Origin: an uncultured Ectothiorhodospiraceae bacterium
GTDB lineage: Bacteria > Pseudomonadota > Gammaproteobacteria > Nevskiales > Oceanococcaceae
Reading direction: 5' to 3'
DNA length: 64,000 nucleotides
NCBI GenBank assembly: GCA_937141935.1
Contig: CAKZQS010000033.1
Span: forward strand, 56,259 to 120,258
The notes under the pieces: model-generated
Databases searched by the model: none
Seen by the model: the letters and a program-made list of their open reading frames with translations, nothing else
Told to the model about the DNA's origin: nothing
Shown here: positions 16,921 through 25,239 of the stretch, in pieces
Layout: each line of letters begins with the position of its first letter
Position numbering within the stretch: position 1 is the stretch's first letter
Made by a program: the position numbers and the translations under genes

Positions 16921-17110
16921 GAAGCGGGCGGGAAGCGGGCGGGAAGCGGGCGAGAAGCGGGCCTGGCGGCGGCACCGAGACGCTGCAGGGTCGGAGCATA
17001 GTCGGCCCATAGTTGGCTCAAGGTCGGCCCAGGGTCGATACAGAGTCGGCCCAGGGCCAGCGCAGCGTCGCCGCATGGCCGCGTTACGATCGGAGCCGGG
17101 CCAGGCCGCG
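16921..17110 (+). repeat. 11-bp tandem repeats, two adjacent arrays
   Basis: The 222-base gap after the lipoprotein gene is almost all repeat. Array one, 16921-16964, has four units of GAAGCGGGCGG with the last two slightly changed. Array two, starting at 16990, is built on GTCGGCCCAGG. It has about six clear units to 17055 and decaying units to about 17110. Both have an 11-base period but are separated by 25 bases and out of phase. No gene is visible inside. Confidence 0.8.
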
Positions 17111-17133
17111 TGCGGGGCCGCTATGCTGCGCGC

Positions 17134-17547
17134 ATGCCCCAGCATCTGTTGCATTACCAGACCCCCGGTCGCGGCTTCACCGAGCTGACGGACGATTTGC
17201 GCCGCTGGGTGGCCGCCCAGCGCGTCAGCGCGGGGCTGCTGCATCTGTTTTTGCGTCATACCAGCGCCTCGCTGATCCTGTGCGAGAACGCCGACCCGGA
17301 CGTGCTGCGGGACCTGGAGGCCTGGATGGCGCGCCTGGTGCGCGACGGCGATGCGCAGTTTCGCCACCGCGCGGAAGGGCCGGACGACATGGCGGCGCAT
17401 ATCCGCAGCGTGCTGACGGCCAACAGCCTGAGCCTGCCGGTCCTCGACGGCGCCCTGGAACTGGGCACCTGGCAGGGCGTATATCTCTGGGAGCATCGCC
17501 ACCAGCCGCACCGGCGCAGCTTGCGCCTGAGCCTGCTGGCGGCTTAA
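17134..17547 (+). CDS. YjbQ/UPF0047 family protein
   Basis: A 137-aa protein of the secondary thiamine-phosphate synthase (YjbQ, UPF0047) family. Signatures are HTSASLILCENADPDVLRDLE near residue 37 and GTWQGVYLWEHR near the C-terminus, with His residues that bind metal in the family. Some members show weak thiamine-phosphate synthase activity, but the true role is unsettled. ATG 17134 gives the family N-terminus; an upstream in-frame start would add eight residues encoded in the repeat region. Confidence 0.85.
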   Translation: MPQHLLHYQTPGRGFTELTDDLRRWVAAQRVSAGLLHLFLRHTSASLILCENADPDVLRDLEAWMARLVRDGDAQFRHRAEGPDDMAAHIRSVLTANSLSLPVLDGALELGTWQGVYLWEHRHQPHRRSLRLSLLAA

Positions 17548-17650
17548 ACGGCGACCAGGATGGTGCCGGCCGTGCGCATGGTCCTGCCCGGTCGAGTCGG
17601 GCGGCGTACCGGCCTAGGCTCCCGAATCGACTGCCCATTGGAGTATTTGC

Positions 17651-17938
17651 ATGAGCCTGGAACTGCGCCACGAGGAGCCGCATCAGAAATTTGTGGCCAC
17701 CGTCGAGGGTGAGCACTGCGTTATCGACTACGCCAAGCCGCTGCCCAAGGTGCTGGATTTCACCAGCACGCGCGTGCCCGACACGTTGGGTGGGCGCGGC
17801 ATCGGCACGCAGTTCGTCAAGGCGGCGCTGGATTGGGCCCGCGAGCACGACTATCAGGTGATCCCGAGCTGCCCCTTCGTGGCCCATGTGATGGACAAGG
17901 ATCCCGACTACGCCGCCTTGCGCGCCGAGGCGGGCTAG
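17651..17938 (+). CDS. Small GNAT-family acetyltransferase (COG2388 type)
   Basis: A 95-aa protein resembling the short single-domain GNAT proteins of the COG2388 group. The N-terminal half contains the strand pairs (HQKFVATVEGEHCVIDY). The acetyl-CoA pyrophosphate loop is LGGRGIGTQFVKAALDWA, and PSCPFVAHVMDKDPDY is the typical C-terminal block. The substrate is unknown. A 103-base gap separates it from yjbQ. Confidence 0.85.
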   Translation: MSLELRHEEPHQKFVATVEGEHCVIDYAKPLPKVLDFTSTRVPDTLGGRGIGTQFVKAALDWAREHDYQVIPSCPFVAHVMDKDPDYAALRAEAG

Positions 17939-17961
17939 CGGCCGCGCCTGAGGCGGCGGAG

Positions 17962-18009
17962 GCGACTCGGGCCGCGACTCAGGCCGCGACTCAGGCGACG
18001 ACTCAGGCC
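17962..18009 (+). repeat. 12-bp tandem repeat, four units
   Basis: Four units based on GCGACTCAGGCC run from 17962 to 18009, between the GNAT gene and the end of the convergent Smr gene. The Smr stop codon (minus strand TGA, 18003-18005) lies in the last unit. Because 12 is a multiple of three, the same TGA recurs in frame in the two preceding units. Confidence 0.8.
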
Positions 18010-18563
18010 ACGCCGGGCCCGCCGGGGCGCGGCGCCCGCAGCAGCGCCAGGATGGCCCCGCTGCCGCCGGCCCAGGGCGGGGCGGAGGCATAGGCCAGCA
18101 CGCAATCGCTGCGCTGCAGGGCCAGCTCCACCCGGCTCTTGAGCACCGGCCGCCCCTGCGGCGAGCGCAGGCCCTTGCCGTGGATGATCTTGATGCAACG
18201 CCAGCCCTCGACCTCGGCGCGCGCCAGCAGCGCACGCACGCTTTGCGCGGCCTCGATGCGGGTCTGGCCGTGCAGGTCCACGCTGCCCTGAATCGCGAAC
18301 TCGCCGCGGCGCAGCCGGCGCAGCTGGCGGCGATTGACGCCGCCGGCGCGAAATTCGGTCTCGTCGCCGCTGTCGAAGTCGGCCGGGTCGATGTCGCCGA
18401 ACAGCGCATCGGGCATCACCTGCGCCTCGTCGGCGGCGGACTGCCGCGCATGGCGCAGCGGGGCCGGTGGCGGGGTGACACGCGGCTTGTCCGGCAACGG
18501 CTCGATGCCCGCAATCTCACGGGCCCACAGCTCCTCGTCGTCGGGCTTGGCGCCTGGGTCCAT
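18003..18563 (-). CDS. Smr domain protein
   Basis: A 186-aa protein with a C-terminal Smr (small MutS-related) domain at about residues 90-175. The domain has VDLHGQTRIEAAQ and the IIHGKG loop that mark Smr nucleases or nucleic-acid-binding proteins. The N-terminal ~80 residues are acidic and Pro-rich, as in YfcN/SmrB-like proteins. SmrB of E. coli cleaves mRNA at collided ribosomes; whether this protein does so is inference. It starts at ATG 18563 and is transcribed away from surE. Confidence 0.88.
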   Translation of the reverse strand: MDPGAKPDDEELWAREIAGIEPLPDKPRVTPPPAPLRHARQSAADEAQVMPDALFGDIDPADFDSGDETEFRAGGVNRRQLRRLRRGEFAIQGSVDLHGQTRIEAAQSVRALLARAEVEGWRCIKIIHGKGLRSPQGRPVLKSRVELALQRSDCVLAYASAPPWAGGSGAILALLRAPRPGGPGVA

Positions 18564-18773
18564 CGGCCTGGATATCGCTCGGGGACCCTGGCACGATAGC
18601 GCGTCGCCGGGCGGCCTGCAGGGTAGGCCGCAGGCTGGCGGGGCGCGTTGCTGGCGGCGTCGCGGCCGTGGGGCCGGCGGGGTCGGCGGCCTGGCGCGGT
18701 CGCCAAGGTCATTGCGGCTTGGGTCGCTGGCGAGCCTTTTGGCTACCATAGCCGCTTTTTGCGGCCCCCCGGC

Positions 18774-19547
18774 ATGCACATTCTTCTGGCCAATGACGAC
18801 GGCATCCACGCGCCGGGTATCCAGACCCTGGCCGCCGCGTTGCGGCGTGTGGCGCAGGTCACCGTCATCGCACCCGACCGCAACCGCTCGGGGGCCAGCA
18901 ATTCGCTGACGCTGGGTCGCCCGCTGCGGGTCACCGCCGCCGGCGAGCGGGCCTATACGGTCGACGGCACCCCTACCGACTGCGTGCACCTGGGCCTGTC
19001 CTGCCTGCTGCTGGACGACCCGCCCGATCTGGTCGTGTCCGGCATCAATCACGGCGCCAACATGGGCGACGATGTGCTCTACAGCGGCACGGTCGCGGCG
19101 GCGATGGAGGGGCGACACCTCGGCCTGCCGGCCATCGCGGTGTCCTGCGCCGCGCACCAGCCAGACCACCTGGAAACCGCGGCGGAGATGACGCTGCGGC
19201 TGATCGCCAAGCTCGATCACCACCCGCTGCCGCCGAAGACGGTGCTGAATCTGAATGTCGCCGATGTGCCGCTGGAGGCCATCGACGGCTTCGCCGTGAC
19301 CCGGCTGGGCCACCGCCATGTGGCCGAGGGCGTGATCCAGGACCGCGACCCGCGCGGGCGGCCGATCTACTGGATCGGCCCCGCGGGCGCCGAACAGGAT
19401 GCCGGCGCCGGCACTGATTTCCACGCGCTGGCCAACGGCCGCGCCTCGGTCACGCCGCTGACCACCGACCTGACCCGTCGCGAAAGCCTGCCCGACCTCT
19501 GCAGTTGGCTCGACGCGCCGGACGACGGCGCCGCGTCGGCCTGTTAG
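18774..19547 (+). CDS. surE: 5'/3'-nucleotidase SurE
   Basis: A 257-aa metal-dependent survival protein that dephosphorylates nucleoside monophosphates. The metal-binding Asp pair is in LLANDDGIHAPG at the N-terminus, with a Ser in NRSGASN and an Asn in GINHGANMG. ATG 18774 gives the standard N-terminus MHILLANDDG. The 210-base gap to the divergent Smr gene must hold promoters for both; no strong consensus stands out. pcm follows five bases later. Confidence 0.96.
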   Translation: MHILLANDDGIHAPGIQTLAAALRRVAQVTVIAPDRNRSGASNSLTLGRPLRVTAAGERAYTVDGTPTDCVHLGLSCLLLDDPPDLVVSGINHGANMGDDVLYSGTVAAAMEGRHLGLPAIAVSCAAHQPDHLETAAEMTLRLIAKLDHHPLPPKTVLNLNVADVPLEAIDGFAVTRLGHRHVAEGVIQDRDPRGRPIYWIGPAGAEQDAGAGTDFHALANGRASVTPLTTDLTRRESLPDLCSWLDAPDDGAASAC

Positions 19548-19552
19548 GACGC

Positions 19553-20212
19553 ATGGCCGGGGAGACAACACGCGGCCTGACGCCCGAGTTCTACCGCGCC
19601 CGCATGGCGCGCGGCCTGCGCACGCGCGGCATCGATGCGGCCGTGTGCGAGGTCATGGGCCGCGTCCCCCGGCATGTGTTTGCTGCCGCCGGCTGGGATC
19701 TGGAGCAGGCCTATGCCGACATCACGCTCCCCATTGGCCACGGGCAAACGATTTCGCAGCCCTATGTGGTGGCGCGCATGAGCGAGTTGCTGCTGGAGGG
19801 CAGCGACCGCCGTTCGGTGCTGGAAGTGGGCACCGGCTGCGGCTACCAGACGGCCGTTCTGGCCGGGCTGTGCGAGCGCGTGTACAGCCTGGAGCGCATC
19901 GCGGCGCTGGCCGACAGCGCCCGCGCCCGGCTGCGCGAACTGGGGCTGCTGCGGGTACATACCAAGCATGGCGATGGCTTTGCCGGCTGGCCGCAGCAGG
20001 CGCCCTTCGATGGCATCCTGGTCACGGCCGCCGCGGCCCAGGTGCCGCCGGAACTGCTGGCCCAGCTGCGGGTCGGTGGACGACTGGTGATGCCGGTGGG
20101 CCCGCCGGGCCACCAGGAATTGCTGACCGTGGACCGTCAGGACGCCGACACGCTGCGTGTGGGACGCTTCGACGCCGTGACATTCGTGCCCTTGCTGCCG
20201 GAGCTGGACTGA
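19553..20212 (+). CDS. pcm: Protein-L-isoaspartate O-methyltransferase
   Basis: A 219-aa SAM-dependent repair enzyme that methylates isoaspartyl residues in aged proteins. The SAM-binding block is VLEVGTGCGYQTAVLA. The upstream GHGQTISQPYVVA motif and the C-terminal GGRLVMPVG are typical. I chose ATG 19553, after the surE stop; an in-frame start at 19505 would overlap surE and add an Arg-rich tail. Its stop overlaps the next ATG. Confidence 0.95.
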   Translation: MAGETTRGLTPEFYRARMARGLRTRGIDAAVCEVMGRVPRHVFAAAGWDLEQAYADITLPIGHGQTISQPYVVARMSELLLEGSDRRSVLEVGTGCGYQTAVLAGLCERVYSLERIAALADSARARLRELGLLRVHTKHGDGFAGWPQQAPFDGILVTAAAAQVPPELLAQLRVGGRLVMPVGPPGHQELLTVDRQDADTLRVGRFDAVTFVPLLPELD

Positions 20213-20799
20213 TGGCGATTTTTTCGCGGCTGTATGCCTTTACGCTGGAGCTTTCGCGGCACCGGCATGCGCCGCGCTGGCTGTTTGGCGTGTCGGTGGC
20301 CGAATCCTCCTTTTTCCCGGTGCCGGTGGACGTGATGCTGGCGCCGATGGTGCTGGCCCAGCCGCACCGCGCCTGGCCGCTGGCCACGCTGACCACCGTG
20401 GGCTCGGTCATCGGCGGCGTGATCGGCTGGTTCATCGGTATGTGGCTGATCGAGGCGGTGCTGCCGCTGATCGAGCGCGTGGGCTACATGGAGGGCTACC
20501 TGCAGGCGCAGTCCTGGTTCCTGGACTGGGGCTTCTGGGCGGTGTTTGTCGCCGGTTTCACGCCGATTCCCTACAAGGTCTTCACGATTGCCGCCGGCGC
20601 CGCCGGCATGCTGCTGCCGCTGTTCGTCGTCGCCAGCCTGGTCGGGCGCGGCGCGCGCTTCTTCCTGGTGGCGGCGCTGGTGCGCTGGGGCGGGCCGAAA
20701 ATTGAGCCCCACCTGGCCCGATATGCCGATCGCATCGGCTGGGGGGTGCTAGCGGCATGCGTCATCGGCTTGCTGCTCTGGCAGTTGCTGCAACCCTGA
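20212..20799 (+). CDS. YqaA family membrane protein (VTT/DedA-like)
   Basis: A 195-aa inner-membrane protein of the YqaA family, related to DedA/VTT proteins. It has hydrophobic segments at about 55-85, 115-145 and 170-193 and the re-entrant-type motif VAGFTPIPYKVFTIAAGAAG. The characteristic FPVPVDVMLAPM occurs near residue 36. These proteins are linked to lipid transport or envelope integrity, but the exact role is unknown. It starts at the pcm stop and overlaps nlpD by 43 bases, which is unusually long here. Confidence 0.88.
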   Translation: MAIFSRLYAFTLELSRHRHAPRWLFGVSVAESSFFPVPVDVMLAPMVLAQPHRAWPLATLTTVGSVIGGVIGWFIGMWLIEAVLPLIERVGYMEGYLQAQSWFLDWGFWAVFVAGFTPIPYKVFTIAAGAAGMLLPLFVVASLVGRGARFFLVAALVRWGGPKIEPHLARYADRIGWGVLAACVIGLLLWQLLQP

Positions 20800-21548
20800 G
20801 CGCCTGCGCCGGCCACTGGCTGGTGCAGTTCGAGGAAGTCCCGCAGCAGTACGTGGTCGCCGCCGGCGACACGCTGCACCAGATCGCCTTTCGTTACCGC
20901 CTGGATCCGCGCGCGTTGGCGCAGTGGAATGGCGTGGGCCGCGATGCGCGCATCTATGCCGGCCAGGAGCTGCGGCTGCGGCCGCCGCTGCCGGGTCAGT
21001 TGCACCCGGTGCACGGCGGCGCGGTGGTCGCCGGCACGCGCGAAGGCCGCACACCCACGCCGCCGCCCACGACGGTGGCCCGCGTGCCGCGACCCACCGC
21101 GCCGCCGCCCGGCACCGGGGGCAAGCCGGCCAGCCGGCCCACGCCGCCGCCGGCCATCGCCAAGCCCTTGCCGCCGGCCCCGGCGGCGGGTAACTGGCGC
21201 TGGCCGCTGCAGGGCCAGCTGCTGCGCGGCTTTGGCAATGGCAGCGACGGCATCGACATCGCCGCGCCCGCCGGCAGCGAGGTCGTGGCTGCCGCGCCGG
21301 GGCGGGTGGTCTATGGCGGCAGCGCGCTCAAGGGCTATGGCCTGCTGCTGATCCTGCAGCACGAGGGCGAGCTGATGAGCGCCTATGCGCATACCTCGGA
21401 GCTGCTGGTGGGCGAGGGCGACACCGTGCGCGCCGGGCAGGCCATCGCCCGCTCCGGGCTGGGGCCGGGGCAAAAGCCCTTGCTGCACTTCGAGACACGC
21501 CGCTCCGGGCGGCCGGTGGACCCGCTGGGGCTGCTGCCCCGCGGCTGA
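20757..21548 (+). CDS. nlpD: NlpD-type lipoprotein (LysM + degenerate M23 domain)
   Basis: A 263-aa outer-membrane lipoprotein that in E. coli activates the amidase AmiC during cell separation. The lipobox LSAC is at residues 14-17, a LysM domain follows ([18 protein letters not shown], about 32-78), then a Pro-rich linker and an M23 domain (about 145-260). The usual zinc residues are lost: the domain reads GIDIAAP without the preceding His and ends LHFETR instead of HxH, as in E. coli NlpD. It is therefore a regulator, not a hydrolase. rpoS, its usual downstream neighbour, is absent here. Confidence 0.92.
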   Translation: MRHRLAALAVAATLSACAGHWLVQFEEVPQQYVVAAGDTLHQIAFRYRLDPRALAQWNGVGRDARIYAGQELRLRPPLPGQLHPVHGGAVVAGTREGRTPTPPPTTVARVPRPTAPPPGTGGKPASRPTPPPAIAKPLPPAPAAGNWRWPLQGQLLRGFGNGSDGIDIAAPAGSEVVAAAPGRVVYGGSALKGYGLLLILQHEGELMSAYAHTSELLVGEGDTVRAGQAIARSGLGPGQKPLLHFETRRSGRPVDPLGLLPRG

Positions 21549-21587
21549 ATCGACGCCCGCGCACAGCGCCGGGGGGCCTGCCATCGC

Positions 21588-21593
21588 TATACT
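21588..21593 (+). promoter_or_regulatory. Candidate -10 box for the aminotransferase-hom-thrC unit
   Basis: TATACT lies 55 bases before the aminotransferase ATG in a GC-rich 100-base gap after nlpD, about the only good -10 match there. No clear -35 hexamer is visible at 16-18 bases upstream. No leader peptide rich in Thr or Ile and no attenuator were seen. Confidence 0.35.
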
Positions 21594-21648
21594 GCCGGGC
21601 TTTCCACCCGCCGCGTCGGCTCTTTCCATCCACCTTCGGGATCGTCCC

Positions 21649-22830
21649 ATGCAGGATGCCTTCCAGCGCATCGAGCGCCTGCCCCCTTACGCCCTGGCTG
21701 TCGTCACCGAGATGAAGAAGGCGGCCCGAGCCCGTGGCGAGGACATCATCGACTTCGGCATGGGCAACCCCGATCAGCCGACGCCGCAGCACATCGTCGA
21801 CAAGCTGACCGAGGCCGCGCAGCGCGGCGACACGCACCGCTATTCGCAAAGCCGCGGCATCCCGCGTCTGCGCCGGGCGATCTGCAACTGGTACAAGACC
21901 AAGTTCGACGTGGACCTGGACCCGGATCGCGAGGCCATCGTGACCATCGGCTCCAAGGAAGGTCTGGCGCACCTGGCGCTGGCCACCCTGGGGCCGGGCG
22001 ACGTCGTGCTGGTGCCCAACCCGGCCTATCCCATCCACCCCTATGGCGTGGTGATTGCCGGGGCCGATGTGCGCCACGTCAAGATGGTGCCGGGCGGCGA
22101 CTTCTTCCATGAGCTGGAAACCGCGATCCGCGAGTCCTGGCCCAAGCCGAAGATGATGCTGCTGTCCTTCCCGGCGAACCCCACCACCGAGTGCGTGGAC
22201 CTGGCCTTCTTCGAGCGCTGCGTCGCCATGGCCAAGGAATATGGCCTGTGGATCGTGCAGGACATCGCTTATGCCGAGCTCTGCTTCGACGGCTACGAGG
22301 CGCCCTCGATCCTGCAGGTGCCGGGCGCGCGCGACGTGGCCGTGGAAAGCTATTCGCTGTCCAAGAGCTACAACATGCCGGGCTGGCGCGTGGGCTTCAT
22401 GTGCGGCAATGAAAAGCTGGTCGGCGCGCTGGGCCGGATCAAGGCCTATCTCGACTACGGCACCTTCACGCCGATCCAGGTCGCGGCCATCGCGGCGCTG
22501 GAGGGCCCGCAGGACTGCGTGGCCGAGATTCGCGAGATGTACCGCAAGCGCCGCGACGTGCTGTGCGACGGCCTGAACGCCATCGCCTGGCCGGTGGAGA
22601 CCCCCAAGGCGACGATGTTTGTCTGGGCGCGCATCCCCGAACCCTACGCCCAGATGGGCTCGCTGGAGTTCTCCAAGAAGCTGCTCAGCGAGGCCAAGGT
22701 GGCCGTGTCGCCGGGGATTGGCTTTGGCCACCACGGCGATAACTACGTGCGTTTCTCACTGATCGAGAACGAACACCGGACCCGCCAGGCCCTGCGCGGG
22801 ATCCGCAAAATGTTGGAGAAAGGACTATGA
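21649..22830 (+). CDS. alaC: Pyridoxal-phosphate aminotransferase, AlaC-like
   Basis: A 393-aa class I/II aminotransferase. The PLP lysine is in [15 protein letters not shown], the family Asn/Asp residues in [12 protein letters not shown] and DIAYAEL, and the C-terminal Arg in [13 protein letters not shown]. It resembles E. coli AlaC, a glutamate-pyruvate aminotransferase, and the same gene often precedes hom in gammaproteobacteria. Substrate preference cannot be read from the sequence. It overlaps hom by four bases (ATGA), so the two are co-translated. Confidence 0.88.
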   Translation: MQDAFQRIERLPPYALAVVTEMKKAARARGEDIIDFGMGNPDQPTPQHIVDKLTEAAQRGDTHRYSQSRGIPRLRRAICNWYKTKFDVDLDPDREAIVTIGSKEGLAHLALATLGPGDVVLVPNPAYPIHPYGVVIAGADVRHVKMVPGGDFFHELETAIRESWPKPKMMLLSFPANPTTECVDLAFFERCVAMAKEYGLWIVQDIAYAELCFDGYEAPSILQVPGARDVAVESYSLSKSYNMPGWRVGFMCGNEKLVGALGRIKAYLDYGTFTPIQVAAIAALEGPQDCVAEIREMYRKRRDVLCDGLNAIAWPVETPKATMFVWARIPEPYAQMGSLEFSKKLLSEAKVAVSPGIGFGHHGDNYVRFSLIENEHRTRQALRGIRKMLEKGL

Positions 22831-24116
22831 GCCAAAGCCCGCTGCGCATCGGACTGCTCGGCCTGGGCACCGTGGGCACCGGTACGGCCCGCGTGCTGGC
22901 CGAAAATGCCGACAGCCTGACCCGCCGCGCCGGCCGGCCGCTGGCCATCGTGGCCGCCGCGGTACGCGACCTCGACGCCGAGCGCGACTGTGACACCAGC
23001 GGCATGCGCCTGGAGCGTGATGCGGTGGCGGTGGCCACGGCCGCCGACGTCGATGTCGTCGTCGAGCTGATGGGCGGCACCGGCGCCGCCCGCGAGGCCG
23101 TGCTGGCCGCGCTGGAGGCCGGCAAGCCGGTCGTGACCGCGAACAAGGCGCTGATCGCCGAGCACGGCCCGGAGATCTTCGAGCAGGCCCGCGCCCATGA
23201 GCAGCCGGTGGCCTTCGAGGCCGCAGTGGCCGGGGGCATCCCGATCATCAAGGCGGTGCGTGAGGGCCTGGCCGGCAACCAGATCACCGAGATCAACGGC
23301 CTGATCAACGGCACCAGCAACTTCATCCTGTCGAAGATGGCCAGCGAGGGCCTGGACTTCGCCCCGGTGCTGGCCGAGGCGCAGCAGCTGGGCTACGCCG
23401 AGGCCGACCCCACCTATGACGTCGAGGGCATCGACGCGGCGCATAAGCTGGCCATCCTGGCCATGCTGGCCTTCGAGCTGCCGCTGGCGCTGGACCGCAT
23501 CCGCACGCGCGGCGTGGGCCAGGTCGAGGCCGAGGACCTGGAGGCCGCGGCCGAGCTGGGCTACCGCATCAAGCACCTGGCCGTGGCCCGCCGCTCCGAG
23601 CGTGGCGTCGAGCTGTGCGTCGAGCCCACGCTGCTGCCGGAGCAGAGCTACCTGGCCAAGATCGACGGCGTGATGAACGGCGTCATTGTCGCCGGCAGCG
23701 CGGTCGGCAGCGCCGGCTTTTACGGCCCGGGCGCCGGCGCGCTGGCCACCGCCTCGGCGGTCGTGGCCGACCTGATCGACGTCGCCCGCGGCCGCGTGCT
23801 GCCCGAGCCCGGCCCGGGCAAGACCTTGCCCTTCGTCGACCCGCACACGGTCGTCAGCGGCCACTACCTGCGCGTGCAGGTGCTGGATGAGCCCGGCGTG
23901 CTGCAAACGCTGACCGGCCTGCTGGCCGACGCCCAGGTCAGCATCGAGTCGCTGGTGCAAAAGGAGCTGGGCACGCCGGCCGGCTGGGCCCAAATCGTCA
24001 TGCTGACCCACGAGGTCAGCCTTGGCACCATCGACCAGGTGCTGGTGCGCCTGCGCGACTTGCCCTGCGTGCAGGGCGAGCCGGTGCATTTCCGCGTGTC
24101 CGCACGCGAAGACTGA
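22827..24116 (+). CDS. hom: Homoserine dehydrogenase
   Basis: A 429-aa monofunctional enzyme that reduces aspartate semialdehyde to homoserine. The N-terminal Rossmann motif is [11 protein letters not shown]. The catalytic domain holds [29 protein letters not shown] and the catalytic-lysine region [21 protein letters not shown]-terminal ACT domain (about 350-425) probably mediates threonine feedback. It is followed by thrC after seven bases, forming a threonine unit. Confidence 0.96.
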   Translation: MSQSPLRIGLLGLGTVGTGTARVLAENADSLTRRAGRPLAIVAAAVRDLDAERDCDTSGMRLERDAVAVATAADVDVVVELMGGTGAAREAVLAALEAGKPVVTANKALIAEHGPEIFEQARAHEQPVAFEAAVAGGIPIIKAVREGLAGNQITEINGLINGTSNFILSKMASEGLDFAPVLAEAQQLGYAEADPTYDVEGIDAAHKLAILAMLAFELPLALDRIRTRGVGQVEAEDLEAAAELGYRIKHLAVARRSERGVELCVEPTLLPEQSYLAKIDGVMNGVIVAGSAVGSAGFYGPGAGALATASAVVADLIDVARGRVLPEPGPGKTLPFVDPHTVVSGHYLRVQVLDEPGVLQTLTGLLADAQVSIESLVQKELGTPAGWAQIVMLTHEVSLGTIDQVLVRLRDLPCVQGEPVHFRVSARED

Positions 24117-24123
24117 GCGAGCC

Positions 24124-25239
24124 ATGCATTACACCGGACTGATCGAGCGCTATCGCGAGCGCCTGCCGCTGCCCGCCGACGCCCAGGCCGTCGCCCTCGG
24201 CGAGGGCCGCACGCCGCTGATCGAACTGCAGAACATCCCGCGCGATATCGGCTTCGACGGGCGCATTTACGTCAAGTTCGAGGGCCTGAACCCCACCGGT
24301 TCCTTCAAGGATCGCGGCATGACGGTCGCGGTCAGCGCGGCCAAGCATGCGGGCTCCAAGGCCATCATCTGTGCCTCGACCGGCAACACCTCGGCCGCGG
24401 CCGCGGCCTATGCCGCGCGCGCCGGCATGACGGCCTTCGTGCTGATCCCCGAAGGCAAGATCGCGCTGGGCAAGCTGGCCCAGGCGGGCATCTCCGGCTG
24501 TGAGGTCATCCAGATCCGCGGCAACTTCGACGACGGCATGCGCATCGTGCGCGGGCTCTCCGACGCCATGCCGATCACCGTCGTCAACTCGATCAACCCC
24601 TGGCGCCTGCAGGGCCAGAAGACGGCCGCCTTCGAGATCATCGAGGAGCTGGGCCGCGCGCCGGATTACCACTGCCTGCCCGTGGGCAACGCCGGCAACA
24701 TCTCCGCCTACTGGATGGGCTATCGTGAGATGGGCCCCAAGGCGCCGGTGGAGCTGCCGATCGCGCCGGAGCACTTCGACTACGCGCGCACGCAGGTCTG
24801 CGACAACCGCCCGATCATGTGCGGCTACCAGGCCGCCGGCGCCGCGCCCTTTTTGCGCGGCGAGCCGGTGCTGGCGCCGGAAACGATTGCCACCGCCATC
24901 CGCATCGGCGCGCCGCAGAGCTGGGATTACGCCCAGGCCGCCGTGTCCGAATCCGGCGGCTGGTTCGCCGAGTTCGCCGACGAGGACATCCTGGCCGCGC
25001 AGAAGCTTCTGGCCAGCCGTGAGGGCGTGTTCTGCGAGCCGGCCTCGGCCACCTCGGTGGCCGGCGCGCTGCGCGACATCCGCCAGGGCCACATCCGCCC
25101 GGGCAGCAGCGTGGTCTGCACGCTGACCGGCCATGGCCTGAAGGACCCGGATGTCGCCATCCGCCAGGCCGCGGCCGATCCCACCGTCGTCGACGCGGAG
25201 CCCGCAGCGGTCGAAAAGGCGCTGCAAGCCGCGCTGTAG
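24124..25239 (+). CDS. thrC: Threonine synthase
   Basis: A 371-aa PLP-dependent enzyme converting O-phosphohomoserine to threonine. The PLP lysine lies in NPTGSFKDRGMTVA and the phosphate loop in LPVGNAGNISAYW. STGNTSAAAAAYAARAG is typical. It belongs to the short (type 1b-like) class, unlike the longer E. coli ThrC. ATG 24124 gives the family start MHYTGLIERY. Its TAG stop shares a G with the GTG of the next gene. Confidence 0.95.
   Translation: MHYTGLIERYRERLPLPADAQAVALGEGRTPLIELQNIPRDIGFDGRIYVKFEGLNPTGSFKDRGMTVAVSAAKHAGSKAIICASTGNTSAAAAAYAARAGMTAFVLIPEGKIALGKLAQAGISGCEVIQIRGNFDDGMRIVRGLSDAMPITVVNSINPWRLQGQKTAAFEIIEELGRAPDYHCLPVGNAGNISAYWMGYREMGPKAPVELPIAPEHFDYARTQVCDNRPIMCGYQAAGAAPFLRGEPVLAPETIATAIRIGAPQSWDYAQAAVSESGGWFAEFADEDILAAQKLLASREGVFCEPASATSVAGALRDIRQGHIRPGSSVVCTLTGHGLKDPDVAIRQAAADPTVVDAEPAAVEKALQAAL

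Noticed and set aside
16054..18009. Repeats considered as a CRISPR array
   Set aside because: The units are directly tandem, have no spacers and periods of 11-21 bases, and no cas gene is near.
20757..21548. NlpD-like protein as an active M23 endopeptidase
   Set aside because: The zinc-binding His before GIDI and the HxH motif are both missing, as in E. coli NlpD, so it is an activator.
21549..22830. Threonine attenuator or riboswitch before the aminotransferase-hom-thrC unit
   Set aside because: The 100-base leader has no Thr/Ile-rich leader peptide, no antiterminator pair and no riboswitch-like core.
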